From NCBI RefSeq assembly GCF_900106955.1, contig NZ_FNNI01000003.1, forward strand, positions 62,001 to 126,000: a stretch of DNA of 64,000 nucleotides, written 5' to 3'. Numbering within the stretch: the stretch's first letter is position 1; the number at the start of each line of letters is the position of its first letter. Shown here one piece after another: positions 1 to 8,241 of the stretch. Under the pieces are notes generated by a model. It made no database searches. It had not been told where the DNA came from and worked only from the letters and a program-made list of their open reading frames with translations. The position numbers and the translations under genes were made by a program. The stretch comes from Aidingimonas halophila. GTDB taxonomy: Bacteria > Pseudomonadota > Gammaproteobacteria > Pseudomonadales > Halomonadaceae.

Positions 1-2089
1 GATTGTCCAACTCTTCGCGAATCGCCAACAGCAGCTCGGCATCATCGCCATGCTGCGACATCTCCCCCTGGCGATGGCTGAGTCGCTCGGTATGCACGGC
101 AATGCGCTCGGCGCTGGTGGTGGCGCCATCGAGGTCGATACCATCGGCCGTCAGCGTCAACTCGCCCTGGCCGGCAATCAAACCATTGCTGCCTTCAATA
201 TGAGAGGCGCCGATTCGGGCCGCACCTGCGCCGGCATGCACGATCTCGCCGCCTGTATTGGTCAGGGTCCCATCGATATCCAGAGACAGGTCGCCGACGG
301 TTTCCACCCGTCCCTTGGTGTTGTCGAGCTCATCCGCCTGCACGCGCAGCTCGCCGTTGCTAGCACTGAGCAGGCCGTCGCTATTGTTCAATCCGGCAGC
401 GGTGACGTCGATTTGCTCCGCCAGCCACCGCCCCTGGGTATTGTCGATATCGCCCTCGGCCGCTATCTCCAACGCACCGTTATTGCTGGCCAGTCGCCCC
501 GAGGTGTTATCGAGAGTTTCGAGCGTCAACGACAGCGGCTGCTCGCCAAGATGCACGATATCGCCACCGCTATTGGATAGTGCGCCGATATCGAGAGTGA
601 GCGTGTCGGCGACGACGCTGGCATCGTCGGTACGCAGCGAGCCGGGTGTGCTGGTGCTGAGCTCTCCTTGTGCGGCAAGGGTGGCGCCGCTCGCATCGAT
701 ACCCGCTTGCCCCGCCACGATGTCGATATCCTGTGCCTGGGTATGGCTGTTTCGCAGTGTCACGGTCTCAGCCTGGGCATAGAACCCTCCTGCGGCGATA
801 TGTTGCCCACTTCCCTCGATGTCACGGGTCGCCGCGATAGTCAGATCGCCATGGTCACCCAACGCCCCGTCGTCGCGCACGCCGGCGGCGAGCAGAGAGT
901 CGCCGTCGCTGCTCAGGGTAGCCGCCGATAGCTGGACATCGTCTCGCGCGATGAACGTCCCGCTGTCGCGATTGGCGATCTCGCCGTCACTGGTCGCGAC
1001 GATTTCGTCACCGGCACGCAGTGAACCGTAGTTGGCGATATCGCCGCGGCTCGCCAGACGCATGTCCTCCTGGGTAGCGATCCGTCCACGGTTGGTAATA
1101 CGTCCATCCGCTTCGACCACGATTTCATCGGCGACCATGTCACCGGCATGATGGACACCGACACCACGCTCGGTAGCCATGAGATGGATCTTGCCGGCGT
1201 ACATGCCGCCCAGATGGGCAACGTCGATGCCCACGCTCGGGGGCTCGCCACCGCCCTCGATGGTATCGATCGCTTGGCGGTCGGCGCTGATCCGGTTGGT
1301 GCCGGTGACGACCTCCAGTTCCTCGGCCCACACCCCGGCCTGGATGTCGGCGGCGCGGGCAAGAATGGCGGCATAATCGGCATCGCCGGCATCGAGGCCG
1401 TCGCCGTGAATCCGGACTGTGCCACCCTCGACGCGGTAGTCGTCCAACGCGCCGTTATCATATTGCGGTTGGCCCGTGGTCAGGGTGATGCCCTGGGTGT
1501 TGATGAAACCTGCCCCGTCGACATCGATGCCGGCGGGATTGGCAATGATCACCTCGGCGCGCCTGCCCGCGACTTCCACCGCACCATGTAATCGGCTCGG
1601 GTTCGAAGAGTTGACCTCATTGACGATGACCCGCGCTTCACCGGTAGCGAGATTGGGGTTGCTCTGCACCCAGCCCCCGATCCGGGTCGGCGTCGCGGTG
1701 CGAGCATTGTTGAGGATCGCCCCCTTGCCATCCACGTCGAACTGGCGATAGGCGTTGCGCGACACGCCCTTGGCATTCGGTGAGGTGATATTGACCTGCG
1801 GCGTGCCATTCGCGCTATTCAGTACATGGGGGCGCTGGCTACCCGGAGCGCTGCGGTCGGGGGCGATCTGGGCATGCACCGGAACCGGCACCAGGCCTAG
1901 CGCCAGCAGGATGCTCCAGGCCAGCGGTTGGAGGGTGCCGAGAATTCGGCGGAGAGCCACAGAGTGGGACGACATATGGCCACGGGGCGTTGCCGCGCCA
2001 TCCTGGCGCTCCGAGGTGGCTGCCTCCGACGCGACCACCCGTCGCCCCTTGGCCTTGTTGAAGACCAGGCGATAGCAGTACCGGTTCAT
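1..2089 (-). CDS. Two-partner secretion exoprotein TpsA (filamentous haemagglutinin/CdiA-like), 3' part beyond window
   Basis: The reading frame is open from an ATG at 2089 to the left edge (about 696 codons seen). The N-terminus MNRYCYRLVFNKAKGR is the extended signal peptide region typical of large TpsA adhesins. It is followed by a hydrophobic signal segment ending in VPVHAQ. The TPS secretion domain carries NPNL (in WVQSNPNLATGEARV) and NPAGI, close to the canonical NPNL and NPNGI motifs. After about residue 250 the chain becomes repetitive, rich in Gly/Asp/Asn with recurring LDNTxGR-like stretches, as expected of a beta-helix. The partner transporter gene lies 71 bp upstream in the same direction. 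Whether the missing C-terminus carries a toxin (CdiA type) or only adhesin repeats cannot be told. Confidence 0.93.
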   Translation of the reverse strand, partial: MNRYCYRLVFNKAKGRRVVASEAATSERQDGAATPRGHMSSHSVALRRILGTLQPLAWSILLALGLVPVPVHAQIAPDRSAPGSQRPHVLNSANGTPQVNITSPNAKGVSRNAYRQFDVDGKGAILNNARTATPTRIGGWVQSNPNLATGEARVIVNEVNSSNPSRLHGAVEVAGRRAEVIIANPAGIDVDGAGFINTQGITLTTGQPQYDNGALDDYRVEGGTVRIHGDGLDAGDADYAAILARAADIQAGVWAEELEVVTGTNRISADRQAIDTIEGGGEPPSVGIDVAHLGGMYAGKIHLMATERGVGVHHAGDMVADEIVVEADGRITNRGRIATQEDMRLASRGDIANYGSLRAGDEIVATSDGEIANRDSGTFIARDDVQLSAATLSSDGDSLLAAGVRDDGALGDHGDLTIAATRDIEGSGQHIAAGGFYAQAETVTLRNSHTQAQDIDIVAGQAGIDASGATLAAQGELSTSTPGSLRTDDASVVADTLTLDIGALSNSGGDIVHLGEQPLSLTLETLDNTSGRLASNNGALEIAAEGDIDNTQGRWLAEQIDVTAAGLNNSDGLLSASNGELRVQADELDNTKGRVETVGDLSLDIDGTLTNTGGEIVHAGAGAARIGASHIEGSNGLIAGQGELTLTADGIDLDGATTSAERIAVHTERLSHRQGEMSQHGDDAELLLAIREELDN

Positions 2090-2160
2090 TAACGATTCCT
2101 TTCGTGCAAATGATCCTTATTTGCATATCGGCAGCGCCGACACGAACTTTAGCGCTCCTG

Positions 2161-3864
2161 TCAAAACGCCACGTGCACACTGAAGCCGGCGTCGTGGCTG
2201 TCGGTGCGAAACCCGCCCGGCTTGCTGATCGGCGTGGCGACGAACACATCGTAATTGATGAAGCGCAGCAGTTTACCGCGCAGGCCGAGTGTCGCACCGC
2301 CCAGTTCCTTGCCGAGCAGCCATTCACTGCTCGCGCCGCCGACTCGGCCATAGTCGAGCCCGGCATAGAGCGCCTGGCCGCTGCTTCCCAGCGGCATCTC
2401 GAGTTCGTTGCGGATCAGCCAGCCACGCTCGGCGGAAAGGCCAGTGTCGTCAAAGCCGCGCACGGTATAACGGCTGCCGATGGAAAAACGCTCCAACGGT
2501 GCCAGTGGGGTCAGGTTACGTTGCAGTCGCCATTGTCCAAGATAGCGCAGCGCCTGCTCACCCACCTCAAACGGCGCATCGAGCTCGGCATTGGCCGTGA
2601 CGATCTGGAAACGTGACGTCCCTTCGCCGTACGCTTCCCCCGGTGCAGGCAACGAACCGAACGCACCGGTTCCCCGTTGATAGAACATCTCCGCGTCAAG
2701 CGTGGCACGCCCCAGGAACTCGCGATGCGCGAGTCCGGCTTCCCAGCCGCCAACCTGGCGGCGCTGGACGGGGATCTCCTCGCCATCGATGGCGGTGCGC
2801 GAACGGTTCTGGAAGCCGCTGAATGATGCAGTGGTCTTGCGGGAAGCGGCGCGATGGATCACCCGAGACAGGGTGACCTTGATATTGCGACTCGAGCCTT
2901 CGTAGACGACATCTTCGAAGGCCCCGGCGACGGTCTGGTGATAGTGATAGTCACTGTATGTCGTGCCCAGACTCCAGTAACCCCAAGGCACGGAATAGTG
3001 GAAGGAGCGGCTACGATTGCCGCGTGAGCCAGCGTCGCCACCGCCCAGATCCTTGCCCAGGCTAGCGTAGAACAGGTCGTTGACGCCCAGCAGGTTGTCA
3101 TAGGCCACTGTCACACTGCTCTGATAACGCCCCGTGGCATCGCTGCCACTGTCGTCGACAGACCAGGAAGCGCGCAGTGGCTGCCCCTGACGGTAATCGA
3201 CGACCAGATCGCTGCCATTGGGGGTCTCGCCCGGCGCTATCTGAATGTCGACATCCGCCGACGGCAGGCGTTGCAGGTTCTCCAGTGCCTGCTCGATATC
3301 GCGCAGGTTGAGGATGTCCCCTTTCCCGATCGGCACGGCATTTTCCAGGGTGGCGTGGAAACGCTGTGGCGCGGCGACCCGAACGCGCTCGATTCGCCCG
3401 GGGACCAGACTGAGCATGAGTGTGCCGCCGCTGAGATCCTGGGGCTCCACCAGGATACGGCTGGTGATATAGCCACGCTCGATCAACGCATTCTGGGCAC
3501 GCGTGACCACCAGGTTGATGCCCTGGGTACCCAGACAACGCCCCAGAGGGTCGTCATCGAGCGATCCGCCATCAATGGCATCGAGCAGCCAAGCGAAGCG
3601 TTGCGCGTCATCGCCCTGCAGATCGATTTCATGAATCAGGAAACAGGGGACCTCATGGTCGGGCAGACGTTCGGGGGCCTCGCCCGGAACCGACAGGCGC
3701 ACATCCGGATCAGGTGTCTGACGATCCTGCAGGGCTCGCTCCCGCTCCTGCTGACGACGCAGTGTGTCGTCGAACGGGCCATCCTGCGCCCGCAGACCGG
3801 AGTGCCAGATGAACGCCGACCAAGCGGCAACGATGAAGACAAGTCGATAACGTTTCCGGTTCAT
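2161..3864 (-). CDS. TpsB outer-membrane transporter (ShlB/FhaC/HecB family)
   Basis: This 567-residue protein has a signal peptide (MNRKRYRLVFIVAAW...LRAQ) and a periplasmic POTRA-type segment at about residues 70-230, with PCFLIHEIDLQG, RGYITSRILVEPQDL and LVPGRI typical of the FhaC/ShlB family. A C-terminal 16-strand barrel ends in aromatic FSVHVAF. It is expected to secrete the TpsA encoded next. The start at 3864 is preferred over an in-frame ATG at 3885 because AAGGA lies 7 nt upstream and the signal peptide then begins normally. Oddly, its first residues (MNR-x-YRLVF) resemble the start of the TpsA extended signal peptide. Confidence 0.93.
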   Translation of the reverse strand: MNRKRYRLVFIVAAWSAFIWHSGLRAQDGPFDDTLRRQQERERALQDRQTPDPDVRLSVPGEAPERLPDHEVPCFLIHEIDLQGDDAQRFAWLLDAIDGGSLDDDPLGRCLGTQGINLVVTRAQNALIERGYITSRILVEPQDLSGGTLMLSLVPGRIERVRVAAPQRFHATLENAVPIGKGDILNLRDIEQALENLQRLPSADVDIQIAPGETPNGSDLVVDYRQGQPLRASWSVDDSGSDATGRYQSSVTVAYDNLLGVNDLFYASLGKDLGGGDAGSRGNRSRSFHYSVPWGYWSLGTTYSDYHYHQTVAGAFEDVVYEGSSRNIKVTLSRVIHRAASRKTTASFSGFQNRSRTAIDGEEIPVQRRQVGGWEAGLAHREFLGRATLDAEMFYQRGTGAFGSLPAPGEAYGEGTSRFQIVTANAELDAPFEVGEQALRYLGQWRLQRNLTPLAPLERFSIGSRYTVRGFDDTGLSAERGWLIRNELEMPLGSSGQALYAGLDYGRVGGASSEWLLGKELGGATLGLRGKLLRFINYDVFVATPISKPGGFRTDSHDAGFSVHVAF

Positions 3865-4240
3865 TAGTGCATCCTTGCATCTCAATGACTCGCATTACGG
3901 ATATCGGTCGATCCACCGGAAACTTTAAGTAAGCCGGAATATTCCTACGATTTCCCCCGGGACTTTTTATGAGTACCTCCAAAGAAACTGAGTCGCCGAC
4001 ACAGCACCTCCACATGCTGACATGCCACAAAAAATCTCCTTAAATCAATGAATTGGCTTTATATCCCTTATATCTCGAAAGAGGTATTTCGCCTTGTTCC
4101 CTTCCCTGACACCCGGTTTATTCCGGTAGCTGACCGGCTTATCGTGCGCTTGAGTTCGGCCGTGCCGCGTCATCTCGGCTCAACGGTACGGAACGGACCA
4201 GGAAAGGACCGGTGACGTGAATAACCCAAGGGGGAAGGCG
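3865..4240. other. Intergenic region between divergent tpsB and narK
   Basis: About 375 bp without a gene, moderately AT-rich around 4025-4090. It must hold the divergent promoters of the secretion operon and of the nitrate transporters. I looked for FNR/Anr boxes and NarL heptamers and found no convincing full site; only an isolated ATCAA half-site is present near 4045. Confidence 0.5.
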
Positions 4241-5881
4241 ATGGCTGAAACCACTGATGGTATCGGCCGCGGTGGCCGCAATGCGGATCTCGAGCATTGG
4301 GATGTTGAAGATCCCGTCTTCTGGGAACACCAGGGCAAACGGATCGCGTACCGCAACCTGTGGATCTCGATCCCCTGCCTGCTGGTCGCCTTTGGCTACT
4401 GGCAGATGTGGGGCATGCTGACGGTCCAGATGAACAATCTCGGCTTTCCCTTCTCGGAGGCAGAGCTTTTCACGCTGGTGGGTATTGCCGGACTATCCGG
4501 TGCGACGCTGCGTATCCCCGCCTCTTTCATGATTCGTATCGCCGGGGGTCGGAACACCATCTTCCTGACCACGGCCCTGATGATCATTCCTTGTCTGGGC
4601 GCCTATCTGGCGCTGCAAAGCCAGGATACACCGCTCTGGGCATTCCAGTTACTGGCTCTCGTATCCGGTGTCGGTGGCGGCAATTTCGCCTGCTCGATGG
4701 CCAATATTTCCTCGTTCTTTCCCAAACACCAACAAGGCCTGGCCTTGGGACTCAATGCCGGACTGGGCAACCTGGGCGTTACCGGCATGCAGATACTGAT
4801 TCCGCTGTCGATGACCGCGGCGATATTCGCCGGTCTCTCCGGCGACCCCATGGAACTGGAGCGAGCCAGCGGTACCTTGATCGGCCGTATCCCCGAAGGA
4901 ACCGATACCTGGCTACAGAACCCCGGACTCCTGGGCGTTCTGGTGTTGATTCCACTCAGCGCCGCGGCCTGGTTCGGCATGAACAACATCCGTTCCATCA
5001 CCCCCAATCCCGGTTCGCCGCTGGCCGCGTTCGGCAAGATTTTCGGCCTGTACAATCTCGGGTTGCTGACATCGGCCATCGGGCTTTACGTCATGCTGCC
5101 ACCGCCGGTGGGGCTGGGCTGGCTCAACATGTGGCTCGCGCTGCCACTGACCATCGGGCTGACACTCGGGTTGATGCGCCTGATACCCGGAGATATCAGG
5201 CCCAACATCCAGAAGCAGTTCGCCATCTTCCATGACAAACATACCTGGTCGATGAGTCTGCTCTACATTCTCACCTTCGGCTCGTTCATCGGTTTCTCGG
5301 CGGCGCTGCCACTATCCATCGAAGTCATTTTCGGCTCGATGCTGGAACGAGCAGACAACGGCGGCTGGGAGCGTGTCGCCAACCCCGACGCCCCCAGTGC
5401 CATGACCTGGGCCTGGATGGGACCGTTCGTCGGTGCCGCCATTCGTCCCATAGGTGGCTGGATCTCCGACAAGGTAGGCGGCTCGATCGTCACGCAGGCC
5501 ATTTCGGTGATCATGGTCCTTGCCTCCATCGCCACGGGATACGTGATGATGCAGGCCTACAACGCCACCGATCCCAACAGCTACTTCGTCCCGTTCCTGC
5601 TGCTGTTCATCGTGCTGTTCGCCGCCAGCGGTATCGGTAATGGCTCTACCTTCCGCAGCATCGGCGTGATCTTCGATGCGCAGAAGAAAGGGCCCGTCCT
5701 GGGGTGGACCTCAGCGGTCGCGGCCTATGGTGCGTTCATCGCACCCCGGGTCATGGGCAACCAGATCGAAGCCGGTTCTCCGGAGCTGGCCATGTACGGC
5801 TTTGCGGTCTTCTACGCCATTTGTTTGATCGTCAACTGGTGGTTCTATCTGCGCCGCAACGCCTACATCAAGAATCCCTGA
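4241..5881 (+). CDS. narK: NarK2-type nitrate/nitrite antiporter (MFS)
   Basis: The 546-residue MFS protein matches E. coli NarK along its N-terminus: the DPVFWEHQGKRIAYRNLW region aligns with the DPAFWQQRGQRIASRNLW of NarK. It also has the conserved ANISSFFPK, GLNAGLGNLGV and LTFGSFIGFSA stretches that line the nitrate pathway, where NarK uses Arg and Gly-rich nitrate signatures. Function: nitrate import coupled to nitrite export during anaerobic nitrate respiration. ATG 4241 is chosen for its GGGGGA site; a GTG at 4217 with AGGAAAGGA upstream is also possible. It is somewhat longer than E. coli NarK (463 aa) because of an inserted loop around residues 210-310. No nitrate reductase genes are visible here. 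Confidence 0.9.
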   Translation: MAETTDGIGRGGRNADLEHWDVEDPVFWEHQGKRIAYRNLWISIPCLLVAFGYWQMWGMLTVQMNNLGFPFSEAELFTLVGIAGLSGATLRIPASFMIRIAGGRNTIFLTTALMIIPCLGAYLALQSQDTPLWAFQLLALVSGVGGGNFACSMANISSFFPKHQQGLALGLNAGLGNLGVTGMQILIPLSMTAAIFAGLSGDPMELERASGTLIGRIPEGTDTWLQNPGLLGVLVLIPLSAAAWFGMNNIRSITPNPGSPLAAFGKIFGLYNLGLLTSAIGLYVMLPPPVGLGWLNMWLALPLTIGLTLGLMRLIPGDIRPNIQKQFAIFHDKHTWSMSLLYILTFGSFIGFSAALPLSIEVIFGSMLERADNGGWERVANPDAPSAMTWAWMGPFVGAAIRPIGGWISDKVGGSIVTQAISVIMVLASIATGYVMMQAYNATDPNSYFVPFLLLFIVLFAASGIGNGSTFRSIGVIFDAQKKGPVLGWTSAVAAYGAFIAPRVMGNQIEAGSPELAMYGFAVFYAICLIVNWWFYLRRNAYIKNP

Positions 5882-5901
5882 TTGACGAGAGCATCCACGC
5901 T

Positions 5902-7170
5902 ATGGCGACAACACGCTTCAAGCAGACGTCGGTCCTGGTGGCCAACACCTTCGCCTTCACCATGTGCTTCATGGTATGGACGATGTTCGGCGAGATCGGC
6001 GTTCCGATTGCCGAGGAACTGGATCTCAGCGGGACCCAGTTCGGCATCCTCACCGCGGTGCCCATCCTCACCGGTGCGCTGATGCGGCTGCCGCTGGGCG
6101 CGCTGACCGACCGCTTCGGCGGCCGTCCGGTGTTCTTCATCGTGTTGGTCTGCGTGGTGCCGGCCATCTGGCTGGTGCAGTTCGCCACCCAATACTGGCA
6201 GTTGCTGGTACTGGGCGCCTTCATCGGCCTGGCGGGCGGCACCTTCTCGGTGGGCATCACCTACACCGCCAAGTGGTTCGAGAGGGACCGTCAGGGCCTG
6301 GCCATGGGTATCTTCGGTGCCGGCAATGCCGGGGCCGCGGTAACCAAGTACATCGCCCCCACGGCCATCGTGGTGCTGGGCTGGCAGGCGGTGCCCAATA
6401 TCTACGCGGCAATCATGCTGGCCACCGCTGTCCTGTTCTGGTTCTTCACCTATACCGATCCCTCCCACCGCAGTACGAAACGGGTCTCGCTACGCGAGCA
6501 GGCCAGGCTGCTCAACGACCCCCGGGTATGGAAGTACTGTCAGTACTACTCGGTAGTGTTCGGCGGCTACGTGGGGGTCTCGCTGTGGCTGACCCGCTAC
6601 TATATGAACGAGTATGGCATGGGCATCCAGCTGGCGGCGCTGATCGCTACCATCTTCGTGCTGCCATCCGGGGTGATCCGCGCCTTCGGCGGTTGGCTAT
6701 CCGACCGTTTCGGTGCCCACACCGTCACCTGGGGCTGCATGTGGGCCAGCCTGATCGCGCTGTTCATCATGTCCTACCCGGAGACCCACTACCGTGTGGC
6801 GGCGGCCGGCGGTGAAGGCGTGGTGGAATTCGGCTTCGGTATCCCTGTATGGCTTTTCACCGCGGCACTGTTCGTGGTGGGCCTTGCCTGGGGCATCGGC
6901 AAGGCCTCGGTGTTCAAGTACCTCTCCAACGAGTACGACGAGAACCTCGGCCTGGTCTCCGGCATCGTCGGCCTGGCCGGCGGCGTGGGAGGTTTCCTGC
7001 TGCCGATCATGTTCGGTGCCCTGGTCGACCTCACCGGGGTGGCCACCACGGTGTGGATGCTGTGCTTCGGCGTGACCCTGGTCTCCATCATCTGGATGTG
7101 GTGGACCGAACGCCGGTCGCCCATACTGACCCGCGACGAACGGCATCCAGAGCGCCCCACCAAGATTTGA
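5902..7170 (+). CDS. NarK1-type nitrate transporter (MFS, NNP family)
   Basis: 422 residues and about 12 membrane segments. GALTDRFGGRPVF is the MFS loop 2-3 motif, and GLAGGTFSVGITYTAKWF and GLAGGVGGFLLPIMFG are nitrate signature-like Gly-rich helices of the nitrate/nitrite porter family. This NarK1/NasA-like branch is usually viewed as a proton-nitrate symporter, complementing the upstream NarK2-type antiporter. In some bacteria the two are fused; here they are separate genes 20 bp apart. The start at 5902 is chosen because residues upstream of it merely continue the frame through the end of the preceding gene. Confidence 0.88.
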   Translation: MATTRFKQTSVLVANTFAFTMCFMVWTMFGEIGVPIAEELDLSGTQFGILTAVPILTGALMRLPLGALTDRFGGRPVFFIVLVCVVPAIWLVQFATQYWQLLVLGAFIGLAGGTFSVGITYTAKWFERDRQGLAMGIFGAGNAGAAVTKYIAPTAIVVLGWQAVPNIYAAIMLATAVLFWFFTYTDPSHRSTKRVSLREQARLLNDPRVWKYCQYYSVVFGGYVGVSLWLTRYYMNEYGMGIQLAALIATIFVLPSGVIRAFGGWLSDRFGAHTVTWGCMWASLIALFIMSYPETHYRVAAAGGEGVVEFGFGIPVWLFTAALFVVGLAWGIGKASVFKYLSNEYDENLGLVSGIVGLAGGVGGFLLPIMFGALVDLTGVATTVWMLCFGVTLVSIIWMWWTERRSPILTRDERHPERPTKI

Positions 7171-7392
7171 TCCAGGCCCGCAAAACGCCGCCCGCCTCAC
7201 GCTATAGCGACATAAGGAATACCGCATACGGGCGGCCCTAGGGGCCGTCCAAGCCAGCGATAACGTGCCCCGCACCGGGATAACTGTTATAAGTGAAAGT
7301 GTAGGCGGCAAGCATCCTGCCATTCGGCAAGTGATTCACGCGAACATGGCTTCTGTGTTTGCTCAAAAGCGTCGCTGGGCGACGAACAGGTT
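7171..7392. other. Intergenic region with two short hairpins
   Basis: A 9-bp GC-rich stem (7230-7238 with 7242-7250, one G-T pair) follows the transporter genes but lacks a T-run, so it is at best a weak terminator. A second perfect 6-bp hairpin (CGTCGC-tgg-GCGACG, 7370-7384) sits immediately before the weak ribosome-binding region (aacagg) of the cyanophycinase gene and could affect its translation. Confidence 0.4.
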
Positions 7393-8241
7393 ATGGCTTC
7401 CCAACACCCCGTGGCACCCGGCCGCATCGTGGCCATCGGCGGCGCCGAGGACAGGACTTCCGATCTCGAGATCCTGAGACAAGTCTTTGCCCTGGCCCCC
7501 GAGGGCCAGGACGAGGTCGCCGTCATCGCCACGGCGAGCAGCATTCCCGACGAGGTGTTGCCCGACTACGAAGCGGCCTTTTCTCGCCTGGGCGCCAGCC
7601 GTGTCCATTCCCTGGCCATCCGCGACCGCCGACAGGCGGCCGAAGCCGAGACCGTTCGCCGGATCGAGCAGAGCGGAGTCATCTTCTTCACCGGTGGTGA
7701 CCAGCTCCGCTTGACCAACGTGATGGGCGGCTCGGACACCCTGACGGCCATCCGCAACCGCTTGAAGGCGGGCGCGGTAGTGGCCGGGACCAGTGCCGGC
7801 GCAGCGGCCATGCCGGGCACCATGATCTACAACGGTGCGGCCGCCGATGCCCTGCGCAAGGGCGCCGTCAACATGACCTTCGGCCTCGGACTCGTCGAAG
7901 GCCTGATCATCGACAGCCATTTTCTTGAGCGCGGACGGTTCACACGCCTGATGGAGGTCGGGGCGACCAACCCGGAGTACCTGGGCGTGGGGCTGGGCGA
8001 GGATGCCGCGGTGATCATTCATCCGAACCGGGTGCTCGAAGCCATCGGCCCGGGCCATGTCATCCTCATCGATAGCCGCGATCTGGCGAGTTCGAACATC
8101 GCCGATCTGGCGATGGGAGAAGCAGTGGCCATCGAGCACCAGGTTCTGCATGCACTGGTCAACGGTCACGGCTTCGATATCGAGGCGCGACGCTATCTTA
8201 CCGCCGACGCGCTCAGCACCACTCTGGCAGATCTACGATGA
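7393..8241 (+). CDS. cphB: Cyanophycinase (peptidase family S51)
   Basis: 282 residues with the S51 core: VAIGGAEDR near the N-terminus, FFTGGDQ, and the catalytic serine in GTSAGA at Ser134. DSHFLERGRFTRL and GVGLGEDAAV are conserved in cyanophycinases. The enzyme hydrolyses multi-L-arginyl-poly-L-aspartate (cyanophycin) to beta-Asp-Arg dipeptides in the cytoplasm. It is the first gene of a tight operon: its stop overlaps the cphA start by 4 bp. Length matches intracellular CphB (about 270-290 aa) and no signal peptide is seen. Confidence 0.95.
   Translation: MASQHPVAPGRIVAIGGAEDRTSDLEILRQVFALAPEGQDEVAVIATASSIPDEVLPDYEAAFSRLGASRVHSLAIRDRRQAAEAETVRRIEQSGVIFFTGGDQLRLTNVMGGSDTLTAIRNRLKAGAVVAGTSAGAAAMPGTMIYNGAAADALRKGAVNMTFGLGLVEGLIIDSHFLERGRFTRLMEVGATNPEYLGVGLGEDAAVIIHPNRVLEAIGPGHVILIDSRDLASSNIADLAMGEAVAIEHQVLHALVNGHGFDIEARRYLTADALSTTLADLR

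Noticed and set aside
3-1809. Several long plus-strand frames (for example 50-580, 1148-1591) opposite the TpsA gene
   Set aside because: They are high-GC shadows of the repetitive exoprotein: no ribosome sites, compositional bias of antisense frames and no family motifs.
4025-4090. FNR/NarL sites for the narK genes
   Set aside because: Only an isolated ATCAA half-site and weak heptamer likenesses were found; too little to call.
7230-7250. GC-rich hairpin after the nitrate transporters as a terminator
   Set aside because: The stem is good but no T-run follows on either strand, so I do not call it rho-independent.
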